A program made the translations under genes and the position numbers. Below are positions 25,031-33,813 of a stretch of 64,000 nt of DNA, in pieces; position 1 is the first letter of the stretch; each line of letters opens with the position of its first letter. The stretch spans positions 1-64,000 of the forward strand of contig NZ_OAOF01000009.1 of assembly GCF_900205965.1 (NCBI RefSeq). Direction: 5' to 3'. The notes below the pieces were generated by a model. The model saw only the letters and a program-made list of their open reading frames with translations, ran no database searches and had not been told where the DNA came from. This stretch comes from Lacrimispora amygdalina. GTDB taxonomy: Bacteria; Bacillota; Clostridia; Lachnospirales; Lachnospiraceae.

Positions 25031-25870
25031 ATGGCTAGGAAAAGCAGCAAAACAGCGCATGTCATGAATCTTCTGGCCGGAGGTGAGGCTGAATCTTCCA
25101 AAACGGAAGCTGCTAAGGAAAATCAAGCTGCCAGCCAGGCAGCAGAGTCAAAAGGAACAATCAATGAATTGACAGTGCTGGCTCAGCAGGCCTCCATACA
25201 AATGCAGGACGGACCTCTGTCACCCAGTCCTATTTCTATCATCGATCTATCCTCTTCCGTGCCGGATCCGGTGGCTGAACTGATCCGGCAGCAGCTTGAG
25301 GAAGATGAAAAAGGAGAAGAACCAAAAGAGATACTTCAGGATGAGAACAGTGCAATAGAGGAAACTGAAGAGATTCCCGTTTCTGACACTGAGGATACAG
25401 ATTTAGAAGAAGTATTAACAGCAGGTACTGAAGAACCACAATTAACAGAGGAATTGGTTGAGCCGTCTGAACTCCCAGCCAATCTCGAAGTTAACACCGA
25501 TATACAAAATCCGGAGGAAGAGAATGATTCCGATAGTCCGAATACTGAAGAACCGGTTCAATCTGATATAACGCCTGCGATAGATCCTGTTGCTCAAGTC
25601 CTGCCTGACTTTAAGTATTTGAATGTTATGGAACATGTTGTGGAGAATATTGCCAGAGAATATATGGAACGTCTGGGAGGCTGTACCTGCGAACACTGCC
25701 TTGCTGATGTCATTGCTTTGACGCTTAATAGTCTTTCTCCCAAATATGTGGTGGTAGAACCTCCTGCCGCATCTCCTATGCTGAATTTTTTTTCCAGTCG
25801 TTTTGCTCCCCAGGTAATTGTAGAGTTGACAAAATCCTGCCTTATAGTAAAAGAAAACCCACACCATTAG
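25031..25870 (+). CDS. Acidic protein with C-terminal ComFB domain
   Basis: A 279-residue protein. Residues 1-30 are basic (ARKSSKTAHVMNLLAGG), 85-195 are strongly acidic and low in complexity, and about 198-279 match ComFB: LNVMEHVVENIAREYMERLGG, then CTCEHCLADVIALTLNSLSPKYVV. The Cys pairs and helix pattern fit the late-competence ComFB family, members of which were reported to bind cyclic dinucleotides in cyanobacteria. It is likely co-transcribed with parA. A basic N-tip followed by a flexible linker resembles ParA-activating peptides, which raises the idea of a ParA partner (inference). Confidence 0.72.
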   Translation: MARKSSKTAHVMNLLAGGEAESSKTEAAKENQAASQAAESKGTINELTVLAQQASIQMQDGPLSPSPISIIDLSSSVPDPVAELIRQQLEEDEKGEEPKEILQDENSAIEETEEIPVSDTEDTDLEEVLTAGTEEPQLTEELVEPSELPANLEVNTDIQNPEEENDSDSPNTEEPVQSDITPAIDPVAQVLPDFKYLNVMEHVVENIAREYMERLGGCTCEHCLADVIALTLNSLSPKYVVVEPPAASPMLNFFSSRFAPQVIVELTKSCLIVKENPHH

Positions 25871-25884
25871 GTGTGGGTTTTCTT
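25851..25884. terminator. Bidirectional terminator inside overlapping convergent genes
   Basis: AAGAAAACCCACACC and GGTGTGGGTTTTCTT form a perfect 15-base stem with loop ATTA. The left arm encodes the last residues of the ComFB protein and the right arm those of the EAL-HDOD protein; both stop codons fall in or at the loop. Confidence 0.9.
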
Positions 25885-27150
25885 ACTTAGAGGAACTTCG
25901 GATTCCTGCTCTGCAGTGCTGGTTAAACCATTCCAGATCTCGTTCACTGCTTCCACGCAATCCATATATGTCTGCGCCAGCTGTCCGGAAGGTATATTCA
26001 GTTTATCGGAAAGCTGCTTGACTTTCTTCCATTCCGCACTTTCATAGCTGAGAATTAATTCATACAGATCACCGCAAACCCCTTCCTTGCGTATCAATGC
26101 ATCTTTTATTTCCTGGGCAACCGGAATCTCTTCAAGAATTTCCTCCAGAGGTGCATTGATCATGTATTGAAGAGTAGAAAACATACCCATCATATAGACT
26201 TCCGAACGTATAATTGGCAGGTCCTGTATATGATCGGAGATTGTCATTGCAAATGTCGCCCTGAGGAAAGATAGTTTCATCATCGCTTCTAAGGATTCTT
26301 CATTATCTATGTCATTGTTAAAGCTTAACAAATATACCCATTGCTTCAACTGACTGATTCCCATGGTAACCAGTGCCTGACGTATGGAGGAAACCCTGCG
26401 GCGAAGAGCAAAGTATGCGGAATTAACAATCTTAAGAAGAGCATAACTTAATGCTGCATCTCTGTTGATAATTTCTTCAATCTTTTCTATATCCGGTTCA
26501 TCTTTGGATACCTCGACTACCAGCTGAAAGAAGTTTCCTTCCAAAAACTCCATACGGTTTACTTTTCCGGCCATTGCTTCCGCAACATAGCTTCCTTCCG
26601 CATAATCAGCCCCTACTTCGACTGCCAGATCGTAATCCTCCTTAGAGCTGACTCCCGTTACAATACACTTCTTGTCAAATCCCTTCATTGTATTAATCAG
26701 GTTATTGAGAGATATCCGCTCTTTTCCATCCTGCTTATTCCTGATATCAATTTTTATGTAAGTGACATAGTCAAGCATGGAAAAATATTTGGGTGAAAAC
26801 TGGAAGTCATTAATCGCAAACACATACCCTTCCGCCCTGTATTTTCTTATAATAGTTGGAGACAAAGGATGAATCATGACATGATCTTCAATCTGGATCA
26901 CCATCTTTTCCTTATCAAAAATCTTCGGTGTATTACGAAACAACAATGAAGGAGTAAATGTAACAAAAGTTAGTTTATCATGAAAAATGCTTTCTGTATT
27001 CTGCATCAGGAATCCTGCAATAGTATCAGCTGCTGCTACATCGGAGCTGCTGTATAGAGAATCATAATCCTTCTGAAATAATACTTCATAGCCGATAATC
27101 CTGTCCTCCTTCAGCGCCTTAATCGGCTGCCGGGTGACATACTTATCCAT
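25867..27150 (-). CDS. EAL-HDOD protein (YuxH/CdgJ type), degenerate EAL
   Basis: A 427-residue signalling protein. Residues about 1-200 have the EAL fold but the signature is EVL at 22-24 and the DDF motif reads NDF at 114-116, so phosphodiesterase activity is unlikely. Residues about 205-400 are HDOD (NRDAALSYALLKIVNSAYFALRRRVSSIRQALVTMG), a protein-interaction module. Related proteins (CdgJ) affect motility. It overlaps the end of cheV by 8 bases, so it is co-expressed with a chemotaxis gene. Confidence 0.88.
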   Translation of the reverse strand: MDKYVTRQPIKALKEDRIIGYEVLFQKDYDSLYSSSDVAAADTIAGFLMQNTESIFHDKLTFVTFTPSLLFRNTPKIFDKEKMVIQIEDHVMIHPLSPTIIRKYRAEGYVFAINDFQFSPKYFSMLDYVTYIKIDIRNKQDGKERISLNNLINTMKGFDKKCIVTGVSSKEDYDLAVEVGADYAEGSYVAEAMAGKVNRMEFLEGNFFQLVVEVSKDEPDIEKIEEIINRDAALSYALLKIVNSAYFALRRRVSSIRQALVTMGISQLKQWVYLLSFNNDIDNEESLEAMMKLSFLRATFAMTISDHIQDLPIIRSEVYMMGMFSTLQYMINAPLEEILEEIPVAQEIKDALIRKEGVCGDLYELILSYESAEWKKVKQLSDKLNIPSGQLAQTYMDCVEAVNEIWNGLTSTAEQESEVPLSKKTHT

Positions 27151-28063
27151 TCGTATTCCTCCTCTGAAGTAAATGATCGATCACTTCCACAAGATGGGTG
27201 ATCTCCGGCTTACTCAGCTGTTCATCTGCACCCAGCTGTTTTCCCTTTATCATCAGTTCCTGATTAATCATGGAAGAGAATATTACCAAAGGAATATGTT
27301 TCAGCTTTTTATCTTCTTTTACCAGTTTTGTCAGACGATGTCCATCCATCTCCGGCATCTCTATATCTGTGATAATCAGGCTCACCTTTTCATCTAAGTC
27401 GGAATCATCCCGAATCTGGCTTAAATAATTCCATGCTTCCTGTCCGTTATTCTTAAAAGTAAGATTTTCATATCCCGCTTTTATCAGTGCAGCTTCTATC
27501 ATTTTTGTTAAAAGAATGGAGTCTTCTGCAATCAGAATTGGTTTTGTAACAGACTCTCTCTTTCCAAGCTTATTAATGTCATCTACCTGGATTCCGGTCT
27601 CGGGAGCGATGTCAGCAACAATTTTTTCGAAGTCAAGGATTGTAACAAGATCTGTTCCGCACTGAGCGATTCCGGTCGCTACGCCTTCATCTCCACGGCT
27701 TATGGTATCATCCGGTTTCTGGATATTCTTCCATGAGATACGGCTGATACCAACTACACTGTGAACACGGAAAGCGATGTGCAGTTTGTTGAAATTGGTT
27801 ATAATAAAAAGATCCTTGCCTTGTTTTTCGCCTTTACTGCCCGTTAAGTAGTAAGGAAGATCGATTACTGTAAGAAGAAGATCCCTCGGTTTAAAAATAC
27901 CCTCTACGGAAGGATGGGCATGGGGGATTGGCTTCACCTTATCTGACATCATAATCTCACGTACTTTCGCAACGTTAATTCCATACAACTCACCGTAAAT
28001 GGTAAATTCCATTATTTCAATTTCATTCGTCCCTGATTCTAATAAAATCTCTGTTTCTGCCAT
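27143..28063 (-). CDS. cheV: CheW-receiver fusion protein CheV
   Basis: A 306-residue CheV: CheW domain at about 12-160 (YGINVAKVREIMM, VEGIFKPRDLLLTVIDLP) and a receiver at about 178-300 with acidic AEDS, phospho-acceptor in IITDIEMPEMDG and Lys in LSKPE. CheV couples receptors to CheA and tunes adaptation by phosphorylation. A sigma-28-like promoter lies in the short gap after cheD, so it can be expressed as a late gene even though it follows the large operon. Confidence 0.96.
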   Translation of the reverse strand: MAETEILLESGTNEIEIMEFTIYGELYGINVAKVREIMMSDKVKPIPHAHPSVEGIFKPRDLLLTVIDLPYYLTGSKGEKQGKDLFIITNFNKLHIAFRVHSVVGISRISWKNIQKPDDTISRGDEGVATGIAQCGTDLVTILDFEKIVADIAPETGIQVDDINKLGKRESVTKPILIAEDSILLTKMIEAALIKAGYENLTFKNNGQEAWNYLSQIRDDSDLDEKVSLIITDIEMPEMDGHRLTKLVKEDKKLKHIPLVIFSSMINQELMIKGKQLGADEQLSKPEITHLVEVIDHLLQRRNTNG

Positions 28064-28115
28064 ACTTTCTCTCCTTTATCCCAATATAATCCAGCAAAAA
28101 CAACTGCCTGTTAAT

Positions 28116-28143
28116 TTATCGGCATATTTCTGCCAGTTCATAA
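28116..28143 (-). promoter_or_regulatory. Sigma-28-type promoter for cheV
   Basis: On the minus strand: TTATGAAC (28136-28143), 11-base spacer, TGCCGATAA (28116-28124). The -10 is a full consensus. It lies about 50 bases before cheV and 3 bases past the cheD stop. Confidence 0.72.
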
Positions 28144-28146
28144 TGT

Positions 28147-28632
28147 CTACAAAACAATTTCTGCTCTGCCGTAAGTTCTGATTTTAACCTGCCCTGTGCT
28201 GACATCCACAGACATGGTGCGGGCATAATTTTCGCCAACGTCCAAAGCAGCAAGCCGGATCCCCTCTTTTTGAAGAATCTGTTTCACGCTTACAATATTG
28301 CGGGCACCGATATTACCGAGCGTGCTGTTCCCCTGTAATTCGAACATCTTAGCCCCCCCTGCAATCTTTGCTATCAGTCTGGGCTTTCTGGCTCCAAGAA
28401 TTTCTATTTTTCTGAATGTCTCAGCCAGTCCGGTGTCTGCATATTTAAATACGTTAACGTCTGCTGCTGATCCATATACTTCAGGCAGCATAATATGTAC
28501 CAGAGCCCCCAGCTTTATCATGGGATCGTATAAACTGATACCAATGCAGGACCCCAGAGCATAGGTGATCAGTGTCCCCTCCTGCCTGGCAAATTTCATG
28601 TCCGCAATTCCTACTGTTATCTGTTTATCCAT
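28147..28632 (-). CDS. cheD: Chemoreceptor glutamine deamidase CheD
   Basis: A 161-residue CheD. The catalytic Cys is in YALGSCIGISLYDP and the His in GALVHIMLP; AKIAGGAKMF and NIGARN follow, as in the family. CheD deamidates receptor glutamines and, bound to CheC, stimulates its CheY-P phosphatase activity. It overlaps cheC by 8 bases, so the partners are coupled. It closes the long flagellar operon. Confidence 0.97.
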   Translation of the reverse strand: MDKQITVGIADMKFARQEGTLITYALGSCIGISLYDPMIKLGALVHIMLPEVYGSAADVNVFKYADTGLAETFRKIEILGARKPRLIAKIAGGAKMFELQGNSTLGNIGARNIVSVKQILQKEGIRLAALDVGENYARTMSVDVSTGQVKIRTYGRAEIVL

Positions 28633-29251
28633 TTATAATCCCCAGCTTTTCCATTAAAAAGTTCAATGACATGATATCTGGCATCATCAGTAAGTCACTG
28701 TGAAGGACTTTCCCTCCTATTACAAACTGTCCGCTTATCATCATCATCTTATCTGTCTGATATCCGAATTCCACCATTGGGACGCTTAAGATTCCTCCCA
28801 GCATATTGACTGCAATATCCGGGACAGATAAATTGATTGTAACCTCACTGAGTGTTGACATGGCGTTTACATAAGATGAGATAATAATATTGCCAATTTC
28901 CTCCAGAGCCGAAGTCTCCAGGACATTAAGCTGGTAATAATCTTCAATTTCCTGCTGCATAACACTGGATAAAACTTCATTGATGAAATCCATTTTTAAA
29001 ATAAACAGCATTAAACCATTGATTTCTCCAGTCATCTTCACCAGAACCGCAGCCACAATCTCCTCCGGATCTCCCAGGAATTTGATGGCTTCATTATATC
29101 CAAGAATCTGAACATCCGGAAGTGTCATCCGAACGGTCTTGTTCAGCATGGAAGAAAGTGCGGTAGCCGCATTGCCCGTACCAATACTGCCGATTTCCTT
29201 TATCAGATCCAGTCCAAGTCCATTCATTTCGTCATAACGTGTAATTTTCAT
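28625..29251 (-). CDS. cheC: CheY-P phosphatase CheC
   Basis: About 209 residues from the ATG at 29251 (GAGG 8 bases upstream, better than the start at 29269). CheC has two pseudo-repeats of the phosphatase signature (D/S-x3-E-x2-N-x22-P). The second is intact: S114, E118, N121, P144. The first has D15, E19 and P45 but Ser at position 22 in place of Asn, so it is probably inactive. CheC removes phosphate from CheY and binds CheD. Confidence 0.93.
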   Translation of the reverse strand: MKITRYDEMNGLGLDLIKEIGSIGTGNAATALSSMLNKTVRMTLPDVQILGYNEAIKFLGDPEEIVAAVLVKMTGEINGLMLFILKMDFINEVLSSVMQQEIEDYYQLNVLETSALEEIGNIIISSYVNAMSTLSEVTINLSVPDIAVNMLGGILSVPMVEFGYQTDKMMMISGQFVIGGKVLHSDLLMMPDIMSLNFLMEKLGIING

Positions 29252-29282
29252 ATGCTCGCCCTCTTTCATCGAACTCTGCTAT

Positions 29283-30053
29283 TTATCGCAGAGAGTTAAT
29301 TGTCGACTCAACTTCATCAGAAGTCTGTACCATCTTAAGAGCATAGGAATATGCTCTCTGGGCCTCCATCATTCTTGTCATCTCCAATGCGAAATCAGTG
29401 CCGGACTGCTCCAGCGATCCACTCACCACTTTAGCCTTCTCTAACAGTATGGGGTCCCCATTATTAGCTGTAGCTGTAAAAACATTGTCTCCAATAGGTT
29501 GCATACCATTGGTGTTTGCAAAGGTATAGATACCTATCGCATGAGGATCATGTTCACCTTCCTGCAGTTCTTCCGGCTCTTCCTCTTCCTCCGCCTCTTC
29601 TGAAGGATAGGAAGTCGGCTTTACATCGTAAGAAATTTCTTCCTGATCCATATTGAGAACTCGCTTGCCGTCTACATTCACAAGGTAAAATTTGTCGGTT
29701 GTCTTTGCCAGCTGAAAACGTCCGTCTCTGGTATATGTAATGTCTCCTGAAACAGGATCCTTCAGCATGAAGAAACCATCGCCCTCCACCGCATAGTCAT
29801 GCTCCAGACCTGTAGTCTGATAAGGCATAGCTGCCATATTTGTTTTTACCTCATCCACCTTGGATCCGCTTCCGGTTTTTACGTTAACATCTTCACTGGA
29901 GTTCCGTGTCTGCGCATATACAAGATCGGAAAATACACTGTATTCCGGTTTAAAACCGACGGTATTGACATTTGCAATGTTATTAGATACCACATTCAGT
30001 TTTGTCTGCTGATTTCTGGCACCCAGTGCGCCAATATAAAAGGACTGATTCAT
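29283..30053 (-). CDS. flgG: Distal rod-type protein FlgG (FlhP-like)
   Basis: A 256-residue rod/hook family protein: N-terminal QQTKLNVVSNNIANVNTVGFK, central VEGDGFFMLKDP, C-terminal GTDFALEMTRMMEAQRAYSYALKMVQTSDEV. A 15-residue acidic loop (about 156-172) interrupts the middle. It is the second of two paralogous rod genes, as in flhO-flhP of Bacillus; assigning G versus F is by order and is less certain than the family. Confidence 0.88.
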   Translation of the reverse strand: MNQSFYIGALGARNQQTKLNVVSNNIANVNTVGFKPEYSVFSDLVYAQTRNSSEDVNVKTGSGSKVDEVKTNMAAMPYQTTGLEHDYAVEGDGFFMLKDPVSGDITYTRDGRFQLAKTTDKFYLVNVDGKRVLNMDQEEISYDVKPTSYPSEEAEEEEEPEELQEGEHDPHAIGIYTFANTNGMQPIGDNVFTATANNGDPILLEKAKVVSGSLEQSGTDFALEMTRMMEAQRAYSYALKMVQTSDEVESTINSLR

Positions 30054-30067
30054 TTGCTGTACCTCCC

Positions 30068-30871
30068 TTATACTCTTCCAATATCAGAAACTATTTTTCC
30101 CATAAGCTGATCGTACATCTTAAGAACCTGTGCGGCACTCTGGGAAGCTCTCTGACTGGTCATCATGGATGTCATCTGTTCAATGGGATCGATATTGGAT
30201 CGTTCCACAGATTTCCACATCACTCCTCCATCCACTTCCTTTGCTTCTGCCTGTGAGGAGAAAGTTCCATTATCTTCTTTTACCAGCTGAGTATAGTCAT
30301 CGAAATTCACCACTCCAATTTTACCCAGGAGCGTTGGCTCTTTATCTTCCGTATCACCGCCGTCTTCTTCGGAACCGAGTCCTTTTAACGGCATTTCGTA
30401 TATATTACCGGACTGATCAACCGTAATATGGTTCGATGTCATTTCAATTGGGTTGCCGTCTTCTCCCAGCACTCTTCCCAGCGAGGACAAACAAAGATAT
30501 CCATCCTGATCAATATCAAAAGAACCGTTCCTAGTATAGAGACGGTTTCCATCAGCATCTTCAATCGTAAAAAATCCAGGTTTTGTTAAAGCAAAATCTA
30601 AGTTTCCCCCTGTTTCTTCTACATTCCCCTGATCAAAACTGGTCTTCACACCTGCAACTGTACGCATCATGGAAGAAGTGCCGACCTGCACAGGATTGCG
30701 TTTATTGATATTCCCGCTCCTGTAAAGCATCTCATCTTTAAATGTGGTGCTGGTCATACGGTCTGATTTAAAACCAGGTGTACTTACATTTACCATATTA
30801 TTACTGATGGTATTTAAATTCCGGTTCTGATAAAGCATACCGGAAGCCAGATTATAAAATCCTTGAAACAT
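30068..30871 (-). CDS. flgF: Rod-type protein FlgF/FlgG (FlhO-like)
   Basis: A 267-residue rod/hook family protein with N-terminal NRNLNTISNNMVNVSTPGFK, central FTIEDADGNRLYTRNGSFDID and C-terminal NIDPIEQMTSMMTSQRASQSAAQVLKMYDQL. It lies 17 bases after fliA and 14 before the paralogue. It forms part of the rod between the MS ring and hook. Confidence 0.88.
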   Translation of the reverse strand: MFQGFYNLASGMLYQNRNLNTISNNMVNVSTPGFKSDRMTSTTFKDEMLYRSGNINKRNPVQVGTSSMMRTVAGVKTSFDQGNVEETGGNLDFALTKPGFFTIEDADGNRLYTRNGSFDIDQDGYLCLSSLGRVLGEDGNPIEMTSNHITVDQSGNIYEMPLKGLGSEEDGGDTEDKEPTLLGKIGVVNFDDYTQLVKEDNGTFSSQAEAKEVDGGVMWKSVERSNIDPIEQMTSMMTSQRASQSAAQVLKMYDQLMGKIVSDIGRV

Positions 30872-30888
30872 CCCAATTTACCCCTTTC

Positions 30889-31665
30889 CTATTTCCCATT
30901 TATAAAATTAGTCAGATTCAGTCTCAGCTTTTGTATCGCATTGGAATGGATCTGTGAAATTCTTGGTTCACTGACATTCATGATCCTGGCAATCTCTTTC
31001 ATATTTAATTCGTCCATATAATACAGGGAAATAACCTTTTGCTCATTTTCCTTTAAATTATTTATGGCAGATACCAGTATCTGCTTAAATTCTTCCTGAA
31101 GATAATGGGACTCCGGCTGGTCATTATCACTGATGGAAGGCAGCTGGACTGTTTTCTTGTTGTCATTGCTTCCTTCTAACACCATATCAAGAGAAACCAC
31201 ACTGTAAACATTGGTCTTTCCCAAAGCCTCCTGATATTTCTCCAGTGATACATTCATGTACTCGGCAGTTTCCTTTGAGGTTGGAAAACGCCCCAGGCGG
31301 TTGCATAATTCCATCACTGTATTATCCAGTTCCTTCGCATTCTTTCTGACGCTTCTGGGAATCCAATCCTGCTTTCTTGCCATATCAATAATCATACCAC
31401 GAATCCGCTTGGAAATATATGTTTCAAACTTCACATTCATATCAGGATCAAATTTTTCAATCCCGCTCATGATCGTCAATACACCTTCATTAACGATATC
31501 CTCTATTTGAGCAAAGCTTAAATAGACATCACGCATCTGAATAGAAATGCTCTTCACCATATACATGTAACGCATCACCAGCTCGTGCTTGATTTTAATA
31601 TCCTTCGTACGCTTATATTTAATTAGTAAATCTTCATTGGTATATTGGCTTAACTCCTGTTCCAT
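30889..31665 (-). CDS. fliA: Flagellar sigma factor FliA (sigma-28/SigD)
   Basis: About 258 residues from the ATG at 31665; a TTG at 31704 that overlaps the flhA stop would add 13. Neither has a strong ribosome site. Region 2 (MRYMYMVKSIS, VNEGVLTIMSGIEKFDP, FETYISKRIRGMIIDMARKQDWIPRSVR), region 3 and the region 4 HTH (MKEIARIMNVSEPRISQIHSNAIQKLR) are complete. It reads the late promoters listed here and is inhibited by FlgM. Being inside the early operon, it sets the early-to-late order. Confidence 0.96.
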   Translation of the reverse strand: MEQELSQYTNEDLLIKYKRTKDIKIKHELVMRYMYMVKSISIQMRDVYLSFAQIEDIVNEGVLTIMSGIEKFDPDMNVKFETYISKRIRGMIIDMARKQDWIPRSVRKNAKELDNTVMELCNRLGRFPTSKETAEYMNVSLEKYQEALGKTNVYSVVSLDMVLEGSNDNKKTVQLPSISDNDQPESHYLQEEFKQILVSAINNLKENEQKVISLYYMDELNMKEIARIMNVSEPRISQIHSNAIQKLRLNLTNFINGK

Positions 31666-31700
31666 TCCGATTAACACTGCCTTTCTGACATTTAATCCTG

Positions 31701-33773
31701 TCAAACGGTAATATTTCCGACTGCCTGGATCTGAATATTATTTGCAATTTCATTAAATGAAAGAACATAGACATTGGGATAGAACTGCTCGATCAGACGG
31801 TAAAAATACAGCCTGACTACCTGACTTGTAAGAATCACAGGTTTTTGTTCCAGGTCGTTGAACTTCTTTAACTGTTCCCCCAGCTGTCCGATCACAGACT
31901 GCATCACATCAGGGCTAAGTGCCAGATAGACACCCTGTTCCCCTTTTGCCATGCTGCTGATAATATTTTTCTCCAGATCCGAATCCAGAGTCAGAACTTT
32001 CATCTGACCTCCATCACAGAACATTCTGGTAATGGTCCTCTTTAACGCAATTCTGATATTCTCAGTAATGAGATCAATATCTCTGGTGGTTGAAATAGAA
32101 TCCACAATGGTCTCCAGAATGGTCTCCATATCTTTAATGGGAACTCCCTCTTTCAACAGACTGTTGAGTATCTTCTGAAAGTTTCCATAGGATAACTGAC
32201 CAGGAAACAATTCCTCTACAAGTTCAGGGGAATGTTTTTTAACATTATCTAACAGCTGCATAACCTCCTGCCTTCCAAGAAGCTCATATGCATGACGCTT
32301 AATGGTTTCAGACAAATGGGTCAGCATGACTGACAGAGGATCAATGACTGTATAGCCATAAATCTCCGCCATTTCTTTATTTTCAGGGCGAATCCACTTA
32401 CTTGGGATTCCGTATGCCGGCTCCACAGTTTCAATACCATCCACCTCTCCGGAAAGAACCGGGGGCTCCAGTGCAAGATAATAATCTACAAGGATTTCAC
32501 CCTTTGAAACTTCTTCGCCTCTGATTTTAATTACATATTGGTTTGTATTTAAACTGGAGCTGTCTCTCAGTCTGACGGATGGAATGACAAATCCCATGTC
32601 CTGTGCATACTGTCTTCTGAAAATGACGATGCGGTTAATCATCTTTCCTCCGCTGCCTTCGTCAATCAGAGGGATTAAACTGTAGCCAAATTCCAGTTCA
32701 ATGGGTTCTACACTAATCAGTGAGTAAACATTGTTAACGTCCCGGTAAAAGGATTCTTCATCGGAAGGAGCCTGCTGGCTGTTATCTTCCATAAATGCAT
32801 TCTGCTGCTGAACTACCTCCCGGATAGCCGCCTGCCTGACTTTGCGTTCCAGCTGAAAACCAATTCCTACCAGCAGGACCGCCATAAGACCAAGCTGGAA
32901 TTTCGGCATTCCCGGAACCACCATCAGCACTGCCATAACAGCGCCTGTAAGCATTATGGCTCTCGGCTGAGCCAGAAACTGAGCGGATACATCCTCATTT
33001 AAGCTTCCGTCTGATACCGCTCTGGTTACAATCATACCAGTTGCAACCGCTATCATAAGGGAGGGAAGCTGGGATACCAGTCCGTCACCTACCGTTGCAA
33101 TACTATATACAGTCAAAACCTCAGTGAAAGGCATATTGGACTGCACCATACCAATGATCGCACCGCCGATAAAGTTGATAGCGGTTATAATCAGAGAAAC
33201 AATCGCGTCACCTTTTACAAATTTGGTGGCACCATCCATTGCACCGTAAAAGTCCGCTTCTTTCTGGATTTTATAACGTCTCAGCTTTGCTTCCTGCTCA
33301 TTGATCAAACCGGAACTTAAATCCGCATCAATGGCCATCTGTTTACCCGGCATGGCGTCTAACGTAAATCTTGCTGCTACCTCGGATACACGCTCGGTAC
33401 CTTTTGTAATAACCAGAAAGTTTACTAAAACAATAATCAGGAAGATAATAAAACCAACTACAACATTTCCCTGCAAAACGAAATCACCAAAGGCTTTAAT
33501 TACAAGACCGGAAGATCCCATTCTGGTTAAGATGTTACGGGTGGAAGAAACGTTAAGTCCAAGACGTAACAGTGTGGTAACCAGCAGCAACGATGGAAAT
33601 ATGGAAAATTCCAGTGGCTCTTTAATGTTCATGGTTATTAAAAGAATAATCATGGAAAGGGAAATATTTATTATAATCATTACATCCATAAAAAACGGAG
33701 GCAATGGGATGATCAAGAGAAGTACAATTGTAATGACAAATACTACAACGGAATTCTTAAGTAAAGTCTTCAT
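31701..33773 (-). CDS. flhA: Flagellar export gate protein FlhA
   Basis: A 690-residue FlhA with about eight membrane segments in the first 320 residues, the loop signature RVSEVAARFTLDAMPGKQMAIDADLSSG, and the cytoplasmic export domain (KDMETILETIVDSISTTRDIDLITENIRIALKR). It forms the nonameric ring that docks chaperone-substrate pairs and uses the proton gradient. Usually flhF and flhG follow; here fliA follows directly. Confidence 0.98.
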   Translation of the reverse strand: MKTLLKNSVVVFVITIVLLLIIPLPPFFMDVMIIINISLSMIILLITMNIKEPLEFSIFPSLLLVTTLLRLGLNVSSTRNILTRMGSSGLVIKAFGDFVLQGNVVVGFIIFLIIVLVNFLVITKGTERVSEVAARFTLDAMPGKQMAIDADLSSGLINEQEAKLRRYKIQKEADFYGAMDGATKFVKGDAIVSLIITAINFIGGAIIGMVQSNMPFTEVLTVYSIATVGDGLVSQLPSLMIAVATGMIVTRAVSDGSLNEDVSAQFLAQPRAIMLTGAVMAVLMVVPGMPKFQLGLMAVLLVGIGFQLERKVRQAAIREVVQQQNAFMEDNSQQAPSDEESFYRDVNNVYSLISVEPIELEFGYSLIPLIDEGSGGKMINRIVIFRRQYAQDMGFVIPSVRLRDSSSLNTNQYVIKIRGEEVSKGEILVDYYLALEPPVLSGEVDGIETVEPAYGIPSKWIRPENKEMAEIYGYTVIDPLSVMLTHLSETIKRHAYELLGRQEVMQLLDNVKKHSPELVEELFPGQLSYGNFQKILNSLLKEGVPIKDMETILETIVDSISTTRDIDLITENIRIALKRTITRMFCDGGQMKVLTLDSDLEKNIISSMAKGEQGVYLALSPDVMQSVIGQLGEQLKKFNDLEQKPVILTSQVVRLYFYRLIEQFYPNVYVLSFNEIANNIQIQAVGNITV

Positions 33774-33813
33774 TCTTTTACACCATTTCTTTCAAGTATC
33801 TATGCAGCATTTT

